A stretch of 64,000 nucleotides of DNA from Arcticibacter eurypsychrophilus (GCF_001730525.1 NZ_MDFN01000001.1:1-64000), one strand, 5' to 3'. Positions 46,928 through 56,778 are shown, numbered from the stretch's first letter. Notes: generated by a model from the letters alone, not told the origin. Program-made: numbers and translations.

Positions 46928-47896
46928 ATGAAAAAATTAATACTTCCCATGATTGCAGCAGTCGCTGTATTATTGGGGTCCTGTTCGACCATGCAGGTGG
47001 CACAGCAGTCCGCAGATAACGATGATGTTTACAATGCTCAGGCTAAAGCCAGAGAGGTTGATTATCCGGTTGCCCCGGAAAAAACCTATCGTACCGAAGA
47101 GCAGGTTTATGGAGGTACTGATTATGCGACAGGAGACACAGATTATGCCGCCAATTCGTATAGCGACGGGGATAACAACGATTATGACTACGATTACGGT
47201 TATGCTTCCCGCATAGACCGCTTTCAGTATGCTTCTCCATACAGAAGTTACTATAACGACTGGTATACCTACAGTTACAACCCATGGTATGGTTACGGAT
47301 ATGATCCATTTTTCTATAATCAAGGTCTATTCAGTCCGGGTTATTCCATGTGGTTTGGTACCGGCCTCTTTGGTGGTGGCTTCGGCGGAGGATTCGGATA
47401 TAACTCATGGGGTTATGGAAATCCTTATTACGGCGGTTACTGGGGTCCTACTTCCTATTACGGCGGCGGATATGGTGGTTACGGATATGGATATGGCAAT
47501 GGTGGATATGGTTACGGTGGCGTAGTCGGCAACCAGAGAAATAATAACCCGCGCCCTTATTTAGGTTCAGGAAACCCGAACTTGATTAGAAATGCGAATC
47601 GGGGTTCGCGTGCTGTTGGACGTACAGAGAATGGTACTATTTATGAACGCACAGGAAGACCTGGAAGCACTTCTTCCAACGGCAATTATGCCAGGCCTTC
47701 ACGTGCCACTCGTCCCGCTACTACTCAACAGGCTCGGCCTACACGAGTTGAAAGACCCGTAAGAGATCCATATGTAGACCGCACGCCCCCAACACAATCA
47801 AGTTCACCAAGATCATCTGGAGGAAACAGCAATGGTGGTGGTGGAAACAGTAATGGTGGTGGCGGAAACTCGAGACCAAGCAGAGGATCCAGGTAA
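46928..47896 (+). CDS. Glycine/tyrosine-rich lipoprotein
   Basis: 322 residues. A lipoprotein signal (MKKLILPMIAAVAVLLGSC, lipobox LGSC, C19) precedes an acidic/tyrosine-rich stretch (residues 60-130). A Gly-Tyr-rich region follows (140-200, GYGNGGYGYGGV and similar), then a basic Arg/Ser/Pro tail with GGGNSNGGGGN repeats. It is low complexity and typical of surface or envelope proteins in this phylum. I know no function. The gene lies 23 bases upstream of an outer membrane beta-barrel gene, so the two probably act together at the outer membrane. Confidence 0.75.
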   Translation: MKKLILPMIAAVAVLLGSCSTMQVAQQSADNDDVYNAQAKAREVDYPVAPEKTYRTEEQVYGGTDYATGDTDYAANSYSDGDNNDYDYDYGYASRIDRFQYASPYRSYYNDWYTYSYNPWYGYGYDPFFYNQGLFSPGYSMWFGTGLFGGGFGGGFGYNSWGYGNPYYGGYWGPTSYYGGGYGGYGYGYGNGGYGYGGVVGNQRNNNPRPYLGSGNPNLIRNANRGSRAVGRTENGTIYERTGRPGSTSSNGNYARPSRATRPATTQQARPTRVERPVRDPYVDRTPPTQSSSPRSSGGNSNGGGGNSNGGGGNSRPSRGSR

Positions 47897-47919
47897 CATT
47901 TTATTTAAGAAACCATACT

Positions 47920-49392
47920 ATGAAATTTAAAAATATATTATTGATGCTCGCAGCTACTGCGTTCAGTCAGTTCTCTTACGCGCAGTTCAACCAGGATGCT
48001 TATACGTTTTCAGGATCTACTCAAGGCTCAACTTCAAGAATCAAAGCTATTGGAAACGCATCAACCGCTGTCGGCGGTGACCTAAGCTCTATTAGTGGTA
48101 ATCCAGCAGGACTTGGCTTCTTTAATAAGTCAGAATTTAGCATTACTCCAGAGTTTAATTCCAGCAAGACTTCTTCCTCCTATTTCGGACAAAATAGGAC
48201 TGATACTAAAGATCAGTTAAATTTGAATAATGCTTCCATTCTGTTTCATTCTGCGAAAAGAGTCCCAGTAGGCGCCGAAACATCACAGGGCTTTCTGAAT
48301 TTTAATTTCGGAATCTCTTTTGGCAGAACGAATAACTTTTATGACAATTTGTATCTGGCTGGCCAGAATCCTAATAATTCAATAGCTGATTTTCTTGCCG
48401 AAAATGCAAATGCCGTTGGTGGTAGTGTTGCCGATCTCAACAATGCATATAATCCACTGGGATGGTGGGGATACGAACACTATCTAATTGATTCGGTAGG
48501 AAATAACTCTTACGGTAATATTTATGCACCTAATACCTATCTGAATTCTGATCAAACGCTGTCTAGAAGCAGAACCGGTGGACAGAACGAGTTTAACATA
48601 GCTGTTGGAACTAATTATAGTAATAAGTTATATTTAGGTCTTACGCTTGGTTTGACTAGCTTAAGGTATAACTCCTATTCAACCTTTACAGAAGTAGGAA
48701 ACACAGAACCAGATGCCGATGAATATACCACATTTTACGATTTCAATCAGGAGACTACAGGAAGCGGGTTTAACTTCAAATTAGGTATGATTTACAAACC
48801 GGTAGAAGCTGTACGCCTGGGTGCTTCTTTCACAAGCCCCACTTGGTATGACATTGAAGACAATAGCACTTTGGCTTTAGAGACCTCATATTTAGGAGGT
48901 GATAGATTCCCTGGAAAACCGGAACCTTTCAATAGTAATTATACATTGCGAACTCCTATGAAAGTGAATGGTGGGATCGCAGTATTCTTTCAACAGTTAG
49001 GATTTCTATCAGCTGATATTGAATATGTGGATTATGCAGGGATGAAGTTGGGTAATTATTCTACCTCGTCTGATGATAACATGAGAATCTCTGATCTTTA
49101 CAAATCAGTTGTAAATGCAAAAGTGGGTGGTGAAGGAAGGTTGAATGAGAACTTTTACCTGCGGGCAGGCTATAATTACTTGTCGAACCCAGAAAAAGGT
49201 ATAAGTGGTGCTACAAACATCATCAGTGGAGGTTTGGGTTACCGTTATAGTAATTTTTACTTGGATGCTACTTATGCAAACGCTTCCAGAAAACAGACTT
49301 TTTATCCTTATGAGCTGTCTTCTGCAAGTCCTCAGGCTAACTTGAAAAACACAAGTGACAACGTATACTTGACATTTGGGGTACGTTTTTAA
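47920..49392 (+). CDS. Outer membrane beta-barrel protein (OmpP1/FadL-like)
   Basis: 490 residues with a signal peptide (MKFKNILLMLAATAFSQFSY, cleavage near AQFNQ). The OmpP1/FadL N-terminal signature follows: SRIKAIGNASTAVGGDLSSI and SGNPAGLGFFNKSEF. Many alternating aromatic strands run to a C-terminal aromatic strand (DNVYLTFGVRF) as needed for barrel assembly. Such proteins transport hydrophobic compounds or lack a known cargo; I cannot tell which. Second gene after the lipoprotein, ended by a strong terminator at 49406. Confidence 0.82.
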   Translation: MKFKNILLMLAATAFSQFSYAQFNQDAYTFSGSTQGSTSRIKAIGNASTAVGGDLSSISGNPAGLGFFNKSEFSITPEFNSSKTSSSYFGQNRTDTKDQLNLNNASILFHSAKRVPVGAETSQGFLNFNFGISFGRTNNFYDNLYLAGQNPNNSIADFLAENANAVGGSVADLNNAYNPLGWWGYEHYLIDSVGNNSYGNIYAPNTYLNSDQTLSRSRTGGQNEFNIAVGTNYSNKLYLGLTLGLTSLRYNSYSTFTEVGNTEPDADEYTTFYDFNQETTGSGFNFKLGMIYKPVEAVRLGASFTSPTWYDIEDNSTLALETSYLGGDRFPGKPEPFNSNYTLRTPMKVNGGIAVFFQQLGFLSADIEYVDYAGMKLGNYSTSSDDNMRISDLYKSVVNAKVGGEGRLNENFYLRAGYNYLSNPEKGISGATNIISGGLGYRYSNFYLDATYANASRKQTFYPYELSSASPQANLKNTSDNVYLTFGVRF

Positions 49393-49405
49393 TCCCAGTC
49401 CTACT

Positions 49406-49440
49406 GCCGTCTCAAATACTACTGAGGCGGCTTTTTTTTT
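49406..49440 (+). terminator. Rho-independent terminator after the barrel gene
   Basis: GCCGTCTCA and TGAGGCGGC form a 9-bp stem (one G-T pair) around an 8-base loop, directly followed by nine T. It lies 14 bases after the stop codon. Confidence 0.85.
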
Positions 49441-49523
49441 ATCCAGAATTATTAAGTAGATTTAAACTAGCTTCATCAAGCTATTGTTTTGAGTAGAATA
49501 TAGTACTTGAGTACGATCTGTTT

Positions 49524-49678
49524 GGAGACAGAGACGGAACTGCTGTACAAAGTATCCGATCGTTATTCGCTCCTTACTCGTTTCAGCTGGCTTCTAGCTT
49601 CGGCTCGAGTCGAAGCTAGAAGCCAGCTGACTGGGTGAAGCAACGAACAAGGGACGACCTTTGGATACAGCTGTCTCC
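49524..49678. repeat. Long imperfect inverted repeat with perfect 20-bp core hairpin
   Basis: The core arms 49583-49602 and 49611-49630 are exact reverse complements (TCAGCTGGCTTCTAGCTTCG) around an 8-base loop. Outside them the sequence stays partly symmetrical, with GTATCC/GGATAC and the outer GGAGACAG (49524) / CTGTCTCC (49671). The element fills most of the 337-base gap between two convergent genes. It is more GC-rich than its surroundings. Function unknown; a MITE- or REP-like element or a structured RNA. Confidence 0.8.
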
Positions 49679-49729
49679 TAGCCGATCCCTATCTGTCCTC
49701 TAAAAGAATAGATTCCTTTATTTACCGAA

Positions 49730-51568
49730 TTAGATTACGCCATACAACGAACCGCCTTGAGTAGCCAATTGGTCGATTCGGTTCTCTACTCCAGGATCTT
49801 TAATTAACTCAGGTGCGTGATGAGGCTTTTTACGTGCGTCTATAATCACGGGACCAATACATCCCCAATGTTTATGCTCGATAAAACTGTTGATACCATA
49901 GATATCATGCGAGGGATTGCTTCGTGTGAAGGTAATCCATACCAGGTTATTGATATGAGCGGCCGTAAATTCAGCGTCATCACATAAAACCATTAATGCC
50001 AAGCCATTTAGCTCAGCTGATTTCAAGTGTTCATTCAACTGGGCCATTTCATTTTGAGCCGATTGTGTAGAAGTATAAGGTATTCCTTCCAGAGTAACTA
50101 CGCCCGGTATTGCTAATGTGGCTTTTCCAAAAGAAGCAGGGGTACTAAAATGAGAAGGAATTTCCTTCCACAGTTCCCGCTTTTTCTCTCCTGCGGCTGC
50201 AAATACAACCTTCGATCCGGAGTTCAACCCATCGCCACTGTAGTCCAGCGTGTCAATCGTCGTATTGGTATGAAAATGAAGGTCTCTTTGAAAGTCAATT
50301 CGTTCCAGGATATGGACCAGAAAATCGGCAATATTATGCGTATGTAAAGCAGGGTCATCTTCCTTTGCCGCAATGAACAGGTATTTAGCCAGACTCAGCT
50401 GACTTTTTCCTAATATATGATTGGCAATGGTTAAGATTTCCTGCGGCCTGCGGTTATTTAAATAGGGGGTATAACGTTCACTACCAATAGCAAATAACAA
50501 AGGGTGTACACCTGCGGCATCTACTGCGTTCACTTCGTGCAGTCCGGGAATTTCCTTTGGCATCGCCGAACCGGTTATTTCGTGGATCAGTGCGCCAAAA
50601 CTGGTATCTTCCTGTGGAGGTCGCCCAACGACAGTAAAGGACCAGATCGGATTCTTCTTGTGATACACCTTATGGATCTTCATGACTGGGAAAGGATGAA
50701 CCAGGCTATAATAACCCAGGTGGTCGCCAAAAGGTCCCTCTGGTTTATTCTCCTGTGGATAGATCGTTCCTGTAATTACAAAGTCTGCATCTGCTGAAAT
50801 ACAAAAGCCATCCGCATCGTAGAAGTATCTGAAACGCCTGTTACCCAATGCCCCTGCAAAGGTCATCTCCGACAATCCTTCAGGTAAAGGCATCACGGCA
50901 GCAAGCGGATGGGAAGGGGGACCGCCAACAAAAATGCTGACTTTCAAAGGTTGCCCTTTAGCATTGGCTTTACTTTGATGTACCCCTATTCCACGATGAA
51001 GCTGATAATGCAGACCAACCTCACGGTCCTGCAAATAGTCGTTTCCACCCAACTGGATGCGGTACATGCCTAAGTTGGCATTCATGATACCGGGGTGGTC
51101 GCTATCTTCAGTGTATACTTGAGGCATGGTGACAAAGGGACCACCATCCATGGGCCAATTTACAATTTGAGGAAGGGCACTGATCTTAGTTTGTCCGTAA
51201 AGAATGGCTGCAGTTTTCCCCACTTTCATGGGCAACGCGGATAAAGCGGTTAAGGCCACATTCATGTATTTGAACGGGTGTTTGATTGCTTTAATGGGAT
51301 CGTTCTTCAGTTCTACCAGGGTTTTAATCTTTTCCAGTGAATCCCTGAACATGAATTTAGAACGATCCAGCGTACCAAACAGATTAGAAACTGCGGGAAA
51401 AGGACTGCCCTTAATATTCTCAAAGAAAAGAGCGGGCCCCTGTTGTTCGTACACGCGCAAATGAATGGCGGCCATTTCCAGATAAGGGTCTACTTCTTCT
51501 TTAATCCGAATCAAATGACCGTTTTTCTCCAGGTCATTTACACAAGCTTCTAAACTCTGATATCCCAT
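49730..51568 (-). CDS. UbiD-family decarboxylase
   Basis: 612 residues, family length. N-terminal YQSLEACVNDLEKNGHLIRI, then FVTMPQVYTEDSDHPGIMN and PQENKPEGPFGDHLGYYSLV, the region that contains the conserved E...D residues of prenylated-FMN decarboxylases. It acts on aromatic or unsaturated acids and needs prFMN from a UbiX enzyme, which is not in this window. The substrate, possibly a quinone precursor, is not evident. It is the last gene of a long minus-strand train. Confidence 0.85.
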   Translation of the reverse strand: MGYQSLEACVNDLEKNGHLIRIKEEVDPYLEMAAIHLRVYEQQGPALFFENIKGSPFPAVSNLFGTLDRSKFMFRDSLEKIKTLVELKNDPIKAIKHPFKYMNVALTALSALPMKVGKTAAILYGQTKISALPQIVNWPMDGGPFVTMPQVYTEDSDHPGIMNANLGMYRIQLGGNDYLQDREVGLHYQLHRGIGVHQSKANAKGQPLKVSIFVGGPPSHPLAAVMPLPEGLSEMTFAGALGNRRFRYFYDADGFCISADADFVITGTIYPQENKPEGPFGDHLGYYSLVHPFPVMKIHKVYHKKNPIWSFTVVGRPPQEDTSFGALIHEITGSAMPKEIPGLHEVNAVDAAGVHPLLFAIGSERYTPYLNNRRPQEILTIANHILGKSQLSLAKYLFIAAKEDDPALHTHNIADFLVHILERIDFQRDLHFHTNTTIDTLDYSGDGLNSGSKVVFAAAGEKKRELWKEIPSHFSTPASFGKATLAIPGVVTLEGIPYTSTQSAQNEMAQLNEHLKSAELNGLALMVLCDDAEFTAAHINNLVWITFTRSNPSHDIYGINSFIEHKHWGCIGPVIIDARKKPHHAPELIKDPGVENRIDQLATQGGSLYGVI

Positions 51569-51602
51569 TGGGGGCTAAGTTAAAAATTAGGATGCAAAAT
51601 TG

Positions 51603-52553
51603 TTATACACTCGCTTCATTCAGTTCAGCTATTTCTTCTGCGGATAACCTTAAAGAGGCCGCTTTTGAGATATCGTCGAGCTGATCGATACTGGTTGCAC
51701 TGACTACCGGTGCAGTGATTCCGGGCTGGGCGATTATCCAGGCTAATGCGACTTGTGCCGGCGTAGCGTTATGTCGGGTCGACACATTATCCAAAGAAGT
51801 AAGCACATCTATCCCTTTTTCGTTTAAATATTTCTTCACTCCCTGACCTCGCGTACTCTTGGAAAGATCTTTCTCTGAACGGTATTTTCCGGTGAGGAAA
51901 CCACTAGCTAAGGAAAAATAAGTGGTTACTCCTACGTGATACTGCGCTGTCAAGGCTGCATATTGTTTTTCGTATGCTTCGCGTTCTACGAGGTTATATT
52001 GCATTTGAAAATTTTCGTATTTGGGCAGCCCTTTGTCACTGGCATCCAATGCTTGTTTCAAACGCTCCGGACTAAAGTTTGACGCTCCAATGACCCTGAT
52101 TTTACCTGCACTGATGAGTTTAGCATAGGCTTCCAAAGTTTCTTCTACCGGAGTTTCCAGATCATCAAAATGAGATAGGTATAAGTCGATGTAATTGGTT
52201 TGTAATCGCGATAGGGAATCTTCTACGGCTTTTGTGATATAAGCACTGGAAAGGCCTTTAAGTCCGGGTCCCATTTCTGATCCACCTTTAGTCGTCAGCA
52301 CAATTTGATCTCTCTTGTTGTTTTGCTTGAGCCAAGACCCAATAATACTCTCAGAATCACCACCTTTATTTCCTGGTGCCCATTTGGAATATACATCTGC
52401 GGTATCGATAAAATTAAATCCAAGGTCTATAAACTCATCCAAGATCCGGAAGGACGTTTGCTGATCTACTGTCCAGCCAAATACGTTTCCTCCTAAACAC
52501 AGAGATGACACTTTAAGTGCGGAATTTCCTAAATTACGTTGTTCCATTTTCAT
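51603..52553 (-). CDS. Aldo/keto reductase
   Basis: 316 residues of the AKR superfamily TIM barrel. It has LKVSSLCLGGNVFGWTVDQQ, the catalytic aspartate and tyrosine in FIDTADVYS, and YLSHFDDLETPVEETLEAYA with the active-site histidine. The NADPH-binding end includes PAQVALAWIIAQPGITAPVV. It reduces carbonyl compounds; the substrate is unknown. The gap to UbiD is 34 bases and to the PAP2 gene 55 bases, so it is probably cotranscribed. Confidence 0.88.
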   Translation of the reverse strand: MKMEQRNLGNSALKVSSLCLGGNVFGWTVDQQTSFRILDEFIDLGFNFIDTADVYSKWAPGNKGGDSESIIGSWLKQNNKRDQIVLTTKGGSEMGPGLKGLSSAYITKAVEDSLSRLQTNYIDLYLSHFDDLETPVEETLEAYAKLISAGKIRVIGASNFSPERLKQALDASDKGLPKYENFQMQYNLVEREAYEKQYAALTAQYHVGVTTYFSLASGFLTGKYRSEKDLSKSTRGQGVKKYLNEKGIDVLTSLDNVSTRHNATPAQVALAWIIAQPGITAPVVSATSIDQLDDISKAASLRLSAEEIAELNEASV

Positions 52554-52608
52554 GATTGTTTATCATGTAAAAAACGAGAAAAATGACCCGATAATCAACA
52601 GATCATTG

Positions 52609-53322
52609 TCATTTACGCCTTTCCATCCGGTTGAGGAATTCCAGGGATAGGATTAACCAAACGACACCCATACAGTAGCCAGCCAGCACATCGCTGGGAT
52701 AATGCACGCGCAGATAGATCCGGCTAATTCCGATGAGCAGGATCAGAGCAACTAGCAGACAGATCAGTAAAATTCGGACTATTTTATTGACTGTATGTCC
52801 GTGTACAAAATAGATCAGCAGGCCAAAAAAGGTCACACTAGTCATGGCGTGTCCGCTTGGGAAGCTTAAACCTATAGCAGGTTCCAGTAAGGGGATCAGG
52901 GGCCTTGGTCTGTTAAAGATGAGTTTTAACAGGTGCATCATCAGGACGCTGCTTAAAGCAATCGCACCGATCTTGATGGAGTACCATCGATGCTTCCGAA
53001 TAAAAAGGAAGTAGAGGATCAGCAGAATATTGGCCGGCAACATAAAACGCGTACCTCCCAGTTCCGTAATGGCGGCCATGATCCGCGTGGTTGTGGCATT
53101 GGAATAGGGTTCGATGAACTGACATATGGTCTGGTCAAAGGCTTGATTATGATCAATAAGAACTAACTTAACCAGTATAAAGAAGATAGTCAAACAACCG
53201 AAAAGGGCAAGGACGACAATCAGTTCGGTAGAGAACAGTCCTATAATAAAAGCTGTTTTATCTGGTTCAGAAGATGTCGAGGGCCTGTTCAATTTTCGCA
53301 TAGATGTAATCCAGTTCGGCAT
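52609..53322 (-). CDS. PAP2-family membrane phosphatase
   Basis: 237 residues with six predicted membrane helices. The three phosphatase motifs are present in order: KLIFNRPRP, LSFPSGHAM and SRIYLRVHYPSDVLAGY. It should remove phosphate from lipid phosphates such as undecaprenyl pyrophosphate or phosphatidate at the inner membrane. The start may be MPNWITS or the internal MRKLNRP at 53301; either overlaps the 3' end of bioA by more than 30 bases, so translational coupling is likely. Confidence 0.88.
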   Translation of the reverse strand: MPNWITSMRKLNRPSTSSEPDKTAFIIGLFSTELIVVLALFGCLTIFFILVKLVLIDHNQAFDQTICQFIEPYSNATTTRIMAAITELGGTRFMLPANILLILYFLFIRKHRWYSIKIGAIALSSVLMMHLLKLIFNRPRPLIPLLEPAIGLSFPSGHAMTSVTFFGLLIYFVHGHTVNKIVRILLICLLVALILLIGISRIYLRVHYPSDVLAGYCMGVVWLILSLEFLNRMERRK

Positions 53323-54544
53323 CTGAGATGCAATAAGGTGGAAGGATATAGATGATGTTTCCCAGGGGACGCAAAATAATCCCTTCTTTTAAAAAGAATT
53401 GGTATAAGTTGTCCCGGAGCGAACTGAAATAAGAGGTATCATCCCCTGTTTCCCATTCGAAAGCAATAATCGTTCCTGTCTGCCGAACCGCTTTCAGTTT
53501 CGGATTATTTTGAATGTGAAGGGCAAAAGCGGCATGCCTGGCGCAGATTCGTTGGATATTATCTTGCGTTTCTTTAGAGAGCGTCAGATCTAAACTGGCC
53601 AGGGCAGCAGCACAGGCTATTGGATTGGCGGTAAAGGAATGTCCGTGGAAAAGGGTCTTGAGTTTATCGTCGGATAGAAAGGCATCAAAAATCTCTTGTG
53701 TGGCGGAGGTTACACCCAAAGCCATCGTACCACCTGTAAGTCCCTTGGACAGGCAAACGATATCAGGTTGATGCTCCATATAATCAGAAGCAAAAAGTTT
53801 ACCGGTACGTCCGAAGCCGGTCATGACTTCATCTGCGATCGTCAGGATGCCTAACTCCCGGCAAATACCAAGGAGTTGATCCAGCCATTTGGCTTCATAC
53901 ATCAGCATGCCTCCGGAACCCTGAATTAAGGGCTCATAAATAAATGAAGAGATATCTGCTGCATTTTCCCTGAGATAGGCTTTAAGTTTTTCGATATTGC
54001 CGGCATGTGGTGTTTCGATATATTCCACATCAAAGAGCAGACTTTCAAAGGCGGCGGTAAAGGCACTTCGGGCACTTACGGCCATGGCACCAAAGGTATC
54101 ACCATGATAGGAATGCTGGAATGCAAGTACCTTATTGCGGGACTGGTTCTTATTGGAGCGATATTGAAAGCACATCTTCAGGGCTACTTCCACAGCGGTA
54201 GAGCCATTATCGGAATAAAAGATCTTCGCCTGATTAGGGGGTAAAATTTTCAGTAGACCTTCTGCAAGTTCTACTGCGGGAGGGTGTGTAAACCCGGCAA
54301 AGATGGCATGCTCCAATATACTGGCCTGTTCCGCTACCTTTTTAGCGATATGGGGATGGGAATGTCCGTGCAGGTTGACCCACCAGGAAGAAACGGCATC
54401 GAGATACTTTTTACCGTTTTCATCAATGAGATAAACACCCTCTCCCCTTACAATGGGGATCGGCAATCCGGCCGTTTTCATTTGTGTATAAGGATGCCAG
54501 ATGATCGCCTGGTCACGTTCGCTTAGACTTCTTTTTTCTTCCAT
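53267..54544 (-). CDS. bioA: Adenosylmethionine-8-amino-7-oxononanoate aminotransferase
   Basis: 425 residues, class III PLP aminotransferase. BioA features are IWHPYTQMKTAGLPIPIVRG at the start, SSWWVNLHGHSHPHI, the motif DEVMTGFGRTGKLFAS and the PLP lysine in CLSKGLTGGTMALGV. It makes 7,8-diaminopelargonate from KAPA using S-adenosylmethionine in biotin synthesis. Other bio genes are not adjacent. It overlaps the NUDIX gene by 22 bases upstream and the PAP2 gene downstream. Confidence 0.93.
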   Translation of the reverse strand: MEEKRSLSERDQAIIWHPYTQMKTAGLPIPIVRGEGVYLIDENGKKYLDAVSSWWVNLHGHSHPHIAKKVAEQASILEHAIFAGFTHPPAVELAEGLLKILPPNQAKIFYSDNGSTAVEVALKMCFQYRSNKNQSRNKVLAFQHSYHGDTFGAMAVSARSAFTAAFESLLFDVEYIETPHAGNIEKLKAYLRENAADISSFIYEPLIQGSGGMLMYEAKWLDQLLGICRELGILTIADEVMTGFGRTGKLFASDYMEHQPDIVCLSKGLTGGTMALGVTSATQEIFDAFLSDDKLKTLFHGHSFTANPIACAAALASLDLTLSKETQDNIQRICARHAAFALHIQNNPKLKAVRQTGTIIAFEWETGDDTSYFSSLRDNLYQFFLKEGIILRPLGNIIYILPPYCISDAELDYIYAKIEQALDIF

Positions 54545-54978
54545 GCAGCTTGTAATTTTTGTATAGCGATCTTATCGGTTAAAAAGGTGACATCATCCTC
54601 AGAAAGATTTTCAATAGGGATCCAGCGGAAGGATTGTTTAATCAGTGCTTGCCGGCTGAAATCAAATGCGCTGGTTGAAATCAGGCAATTCAGCGGCTGC
54701 ACGGGTTTAACCAAATAATAGATACTGATGATCTGGCTTTCGTTGAAGGATGATTTTTCGAAAAAGTCTGTGGTATAAACATGATCCAGCACATCTATCT
54801 CCGTTTCACATTCCTCCATGAATTCGCGTTTTAACGCGTCAGTGAGTCCTTCGCCATACTCAAGTCCGCCACCGGGAAACTTGCTGAAGCGAACGGTCTG
54901 ATGTTCTTCATCACTAATCAGAATTTGATTCTGTTCATTAATTAAAAGGCCGTAAACCCGAACGTTAAATAAAAACAT
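54523..54978 (-). CDS. NUDIX hydrolase
   Basis: 151 residues. The Nudix box is readable as GGGLEYGEGLTDALKREFME followed by EC (GX5EX7REUXEE pattern). It hydrolyses a nucleoside diphosphate linked to another group; the substrate cannot be told. The gene ends inside the bioA start (22-base overlap) and follows argS by 21 bases, so it belongs to the same operon. Confidence 0.9.
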   Translation of the reverse strand: MFLFNVRVYGLLINEQNQILISDEEHQTVRFSKFPGGGLEYGEGLTDALKREFMEECETEIDVLDHVYTTDFFEKSSFNESQIISIYYLVKPVQPLNCLISTSAFDFSRQALIKQSFRWIPIENLSEDDVTFLTDKIAIQKLQAAWKKKEV

Positions 54979-54999
54979 GAGCTGCTATTTTAATTGTTT

Positions 55000-56766
55000 T
55001 TACATCCTTTGTGGAACATCAATACCTAAAAGATCCATGCTTCTTTGGATTACGGAAGCAGTAACCGATGAAAGAGCCAGACGAATCTGACGAAGCTCCA
55101 GGTCCTCCTCTTTTAAAATCGGCTCCTCGTGGTAGAACTTGTTGTATACCTTGGCCAGTTCGTATACGTAGTTGGCAATTAGTGCGGGACTGTATTCCTT
55201 TGCAGCAGTTAGGATGACTTCCGTGTATCTGCTTAGCGTTAAGATCAACTCCCTTTGAACCGGAGATAGGTCCTTTATGCCCTCAAAAGAAGGAAGTGGT
55301 ACATCCGCGCGACTCAATACAGAACAGATCCGGGCATGTGTATATTGAATAAAAGGTCCGGTATGTCCCTGGAAATCGATTGATTCACTCGGGTCAAACA
55401 GTAACCGTTTTTTAGGTTCTACTTTCAGCAGGAAGTATTTTAATGCACCCAAACCGATCATACGGTAGAGTTCTTTTTTCTCTTCCTCAGTGAATCCGTC
55501 CACTTTACCGAGTTCTTCGGTGCGCTGACAGGCGGTATCAATCATTTCCTGGATCAGGTCATCGGCATCTACCACGGTGCCTTCTCTGGACTTCATTTTG
55601 CCTGATGGAAGGTCGACCATGCCGTAAGAAAGATGGTAAAGTCCCTGAGCCCAGGTTTTGCCTAGTTTATTCAGGATCAGGAATAACACCTTGAAGTGAT
55701 AGTCCTGTTCATTCCCCACTACATAGATGGATTCATTCATCTGGTAGTTATCGTATTTCAATTGAGCGGTACCCAGATCCTGTGTAATATAAACGGATGT
55801 TCCATCACCACGCAGTACCAGTTTTTCATCCAGACCGTCTGCGGTCAGGTCAATCCATACCGAGTTATCCTCTTTTTTAAAGAATACGCCTTTCTCTAAT
55901 CCCTCATCGATGATATCCTTGCCAAGCAGGTAGGTATCCGATTCATAATAAAACTGATCAAATTCAACCCCTAAGCTCTTGTAGGTTACGTCAAAGCCCT
56001 TATAAACCCAGGTATTCATGGTTTTCCAGAGCGATGTCACTTCCTCATCCCCTGCTTCCCATTGCTGAAGCATGGTTTGCGCTTCCTTAATTAAGGGTGC
56101 ATTTTTCTTTGCTTCATCTTCCGTTTGTCCGGCTGCTTTCAGCGTTTCAATTTCTTTTTTATATTCCTGATCAAACTTGACGTAGTAGTTTCCTACCAGC
56201 TTATCACCTTTTAGACCGGTACTTACGGGCGTTTCCCCATTACCGAATTTCTGCCAGGCGAGCATAGATTTACAGATATGGATGCCTCTGTCATTCACCA
56301 GGTTTGCTTTAATCACTTCATATCCGGATGCAGCGAGAATTTTAGCAACAGAGTAACCTAACAGGTTATTCCGTACATGTCCAAGGTGCAAAGGTTTGTT
56401 GGTATTAGGGGAAGAATACTCAATCATGACGCGTTTGCCATTAGCAGGCAAAACGGCGAAGTCAGGTTGAAAGATCGTTTTTTTAAATAGATCGAGCAGA
56501 TAAGCGCTGGTTAAGGATAGATTTAGAAATCCTTTGATCACATTATATCCGGAGACTTCAGGTACATTTTGTTGCAAATATTCGCCAATTTCAATACCTG
56601 TTTGTTCGGGAGACTTCTTAGAAATGCGCGTTAAGGGAAAAGTAACAACGGTTATTTCACCGTCAAATTCCTTGCGGGTTTCCTGAAGACTTATACTATT
56701 TTCGGGTAAATCAATATCATACAGGGCCTTAACTGCTTGAATGGTGTATTTGACAATAAAATCCAT
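55000..56766 (-). CDS. argS: Arginyl-tRNA synthetase
   Basis: 588 residues, class I. The HIGH motif appears as SSPNTNKPLHLGHVRNN (HLGH) and the KMSK-like loop as GKMKSREGTVVD. The N-terminal Add-1 domain recognises the tRNA D-loop, and the C-terminus ends with the usual DLLGIDVPQRM. It charges tRNA-Arg. First gene of the minus-strand train. The ATG at 56766 lies 4 bases after a perfect -7 element. It diverges from an arginine catabolic/biosynthetic cluster. Confidence 0.96.
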   Translation of the reverse strand: MDFIVKYTIQAVKALYDIDLPENSISLQETRKEFDGEITVVTFPLTRISKKSPEQTGIEIGEYLQQNVPEVSGYNVIKGFLNLSLTSAYLLDLFKKTIFQPDFAVLPANGKRVMIEYSSPNTNKPLHLGHVRNNLLGYSVAKILAASGYEVIKANLVNDRGIHICKSMLAWQKFGNGETPVSTGLKGDKLVGNYYVKFDQEYKKEIETLKAAGQTEDEAKKNAPLIKEAQTMLQQWEAGDEEVTSLWKTMNTWVYKGFDVTYKSLGVEFDQFYYESDTYLLGKDIIDEGLEKGVFFKKEDNSVWIDLTADGLDEKLVLRGDGTSVYITQDLGTAQLKYDNYQMNESIYVVGNEQDYHFKVLFLILNKLGKTWAQGLYHLSYGMVDLPSGKMKSREGTVVDADDLIQEMIDTACQRTEELGKVDGFTEEEKKELYRMIGLGALKYFLLKVEPKKRLLFDPSESIDFQGHTGPFIQYTHARICSVLSRADVPLPSFEGIKDLSPVQRELILTLSRYTEVILTAAKEYSPALIANYVYELAKVYNKFYHEEPILKEEDLELRQIRLALSSVTASVIQRSMDLLGIDVPQRM

Positions 56767-56770
56767 GGTT

Positions 56771-56778
56771 CAAAATTA
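56771..56778 (-). promoter_or_regulatory. argS -7 element (leaderless transcript expected)
   Basis: On the minus strand TAATTTTG matches TAnnTTTG exactly and ends only 4 bases before the argS ATG, so transcription would begin at or next to the start codon. No TTG at -33 with the ideal spacing. Motif only. Confidence 0.45.

Noticed and set aside
46970-47525. Antisense and other-frame ORFs over the Gly/Tyr-rich lipoprotein
   Set aside because: They are produced by the repetitive codons of the real gene, which has a clear signal peptide and operon partner.
49583-49630. Hairpin as a tRNA or as the terminator of the barrel gene
   Set aside because: There is no cloverleaf or CCA-compatible acceptor, and a proper terminator already exists at 49406-49440.
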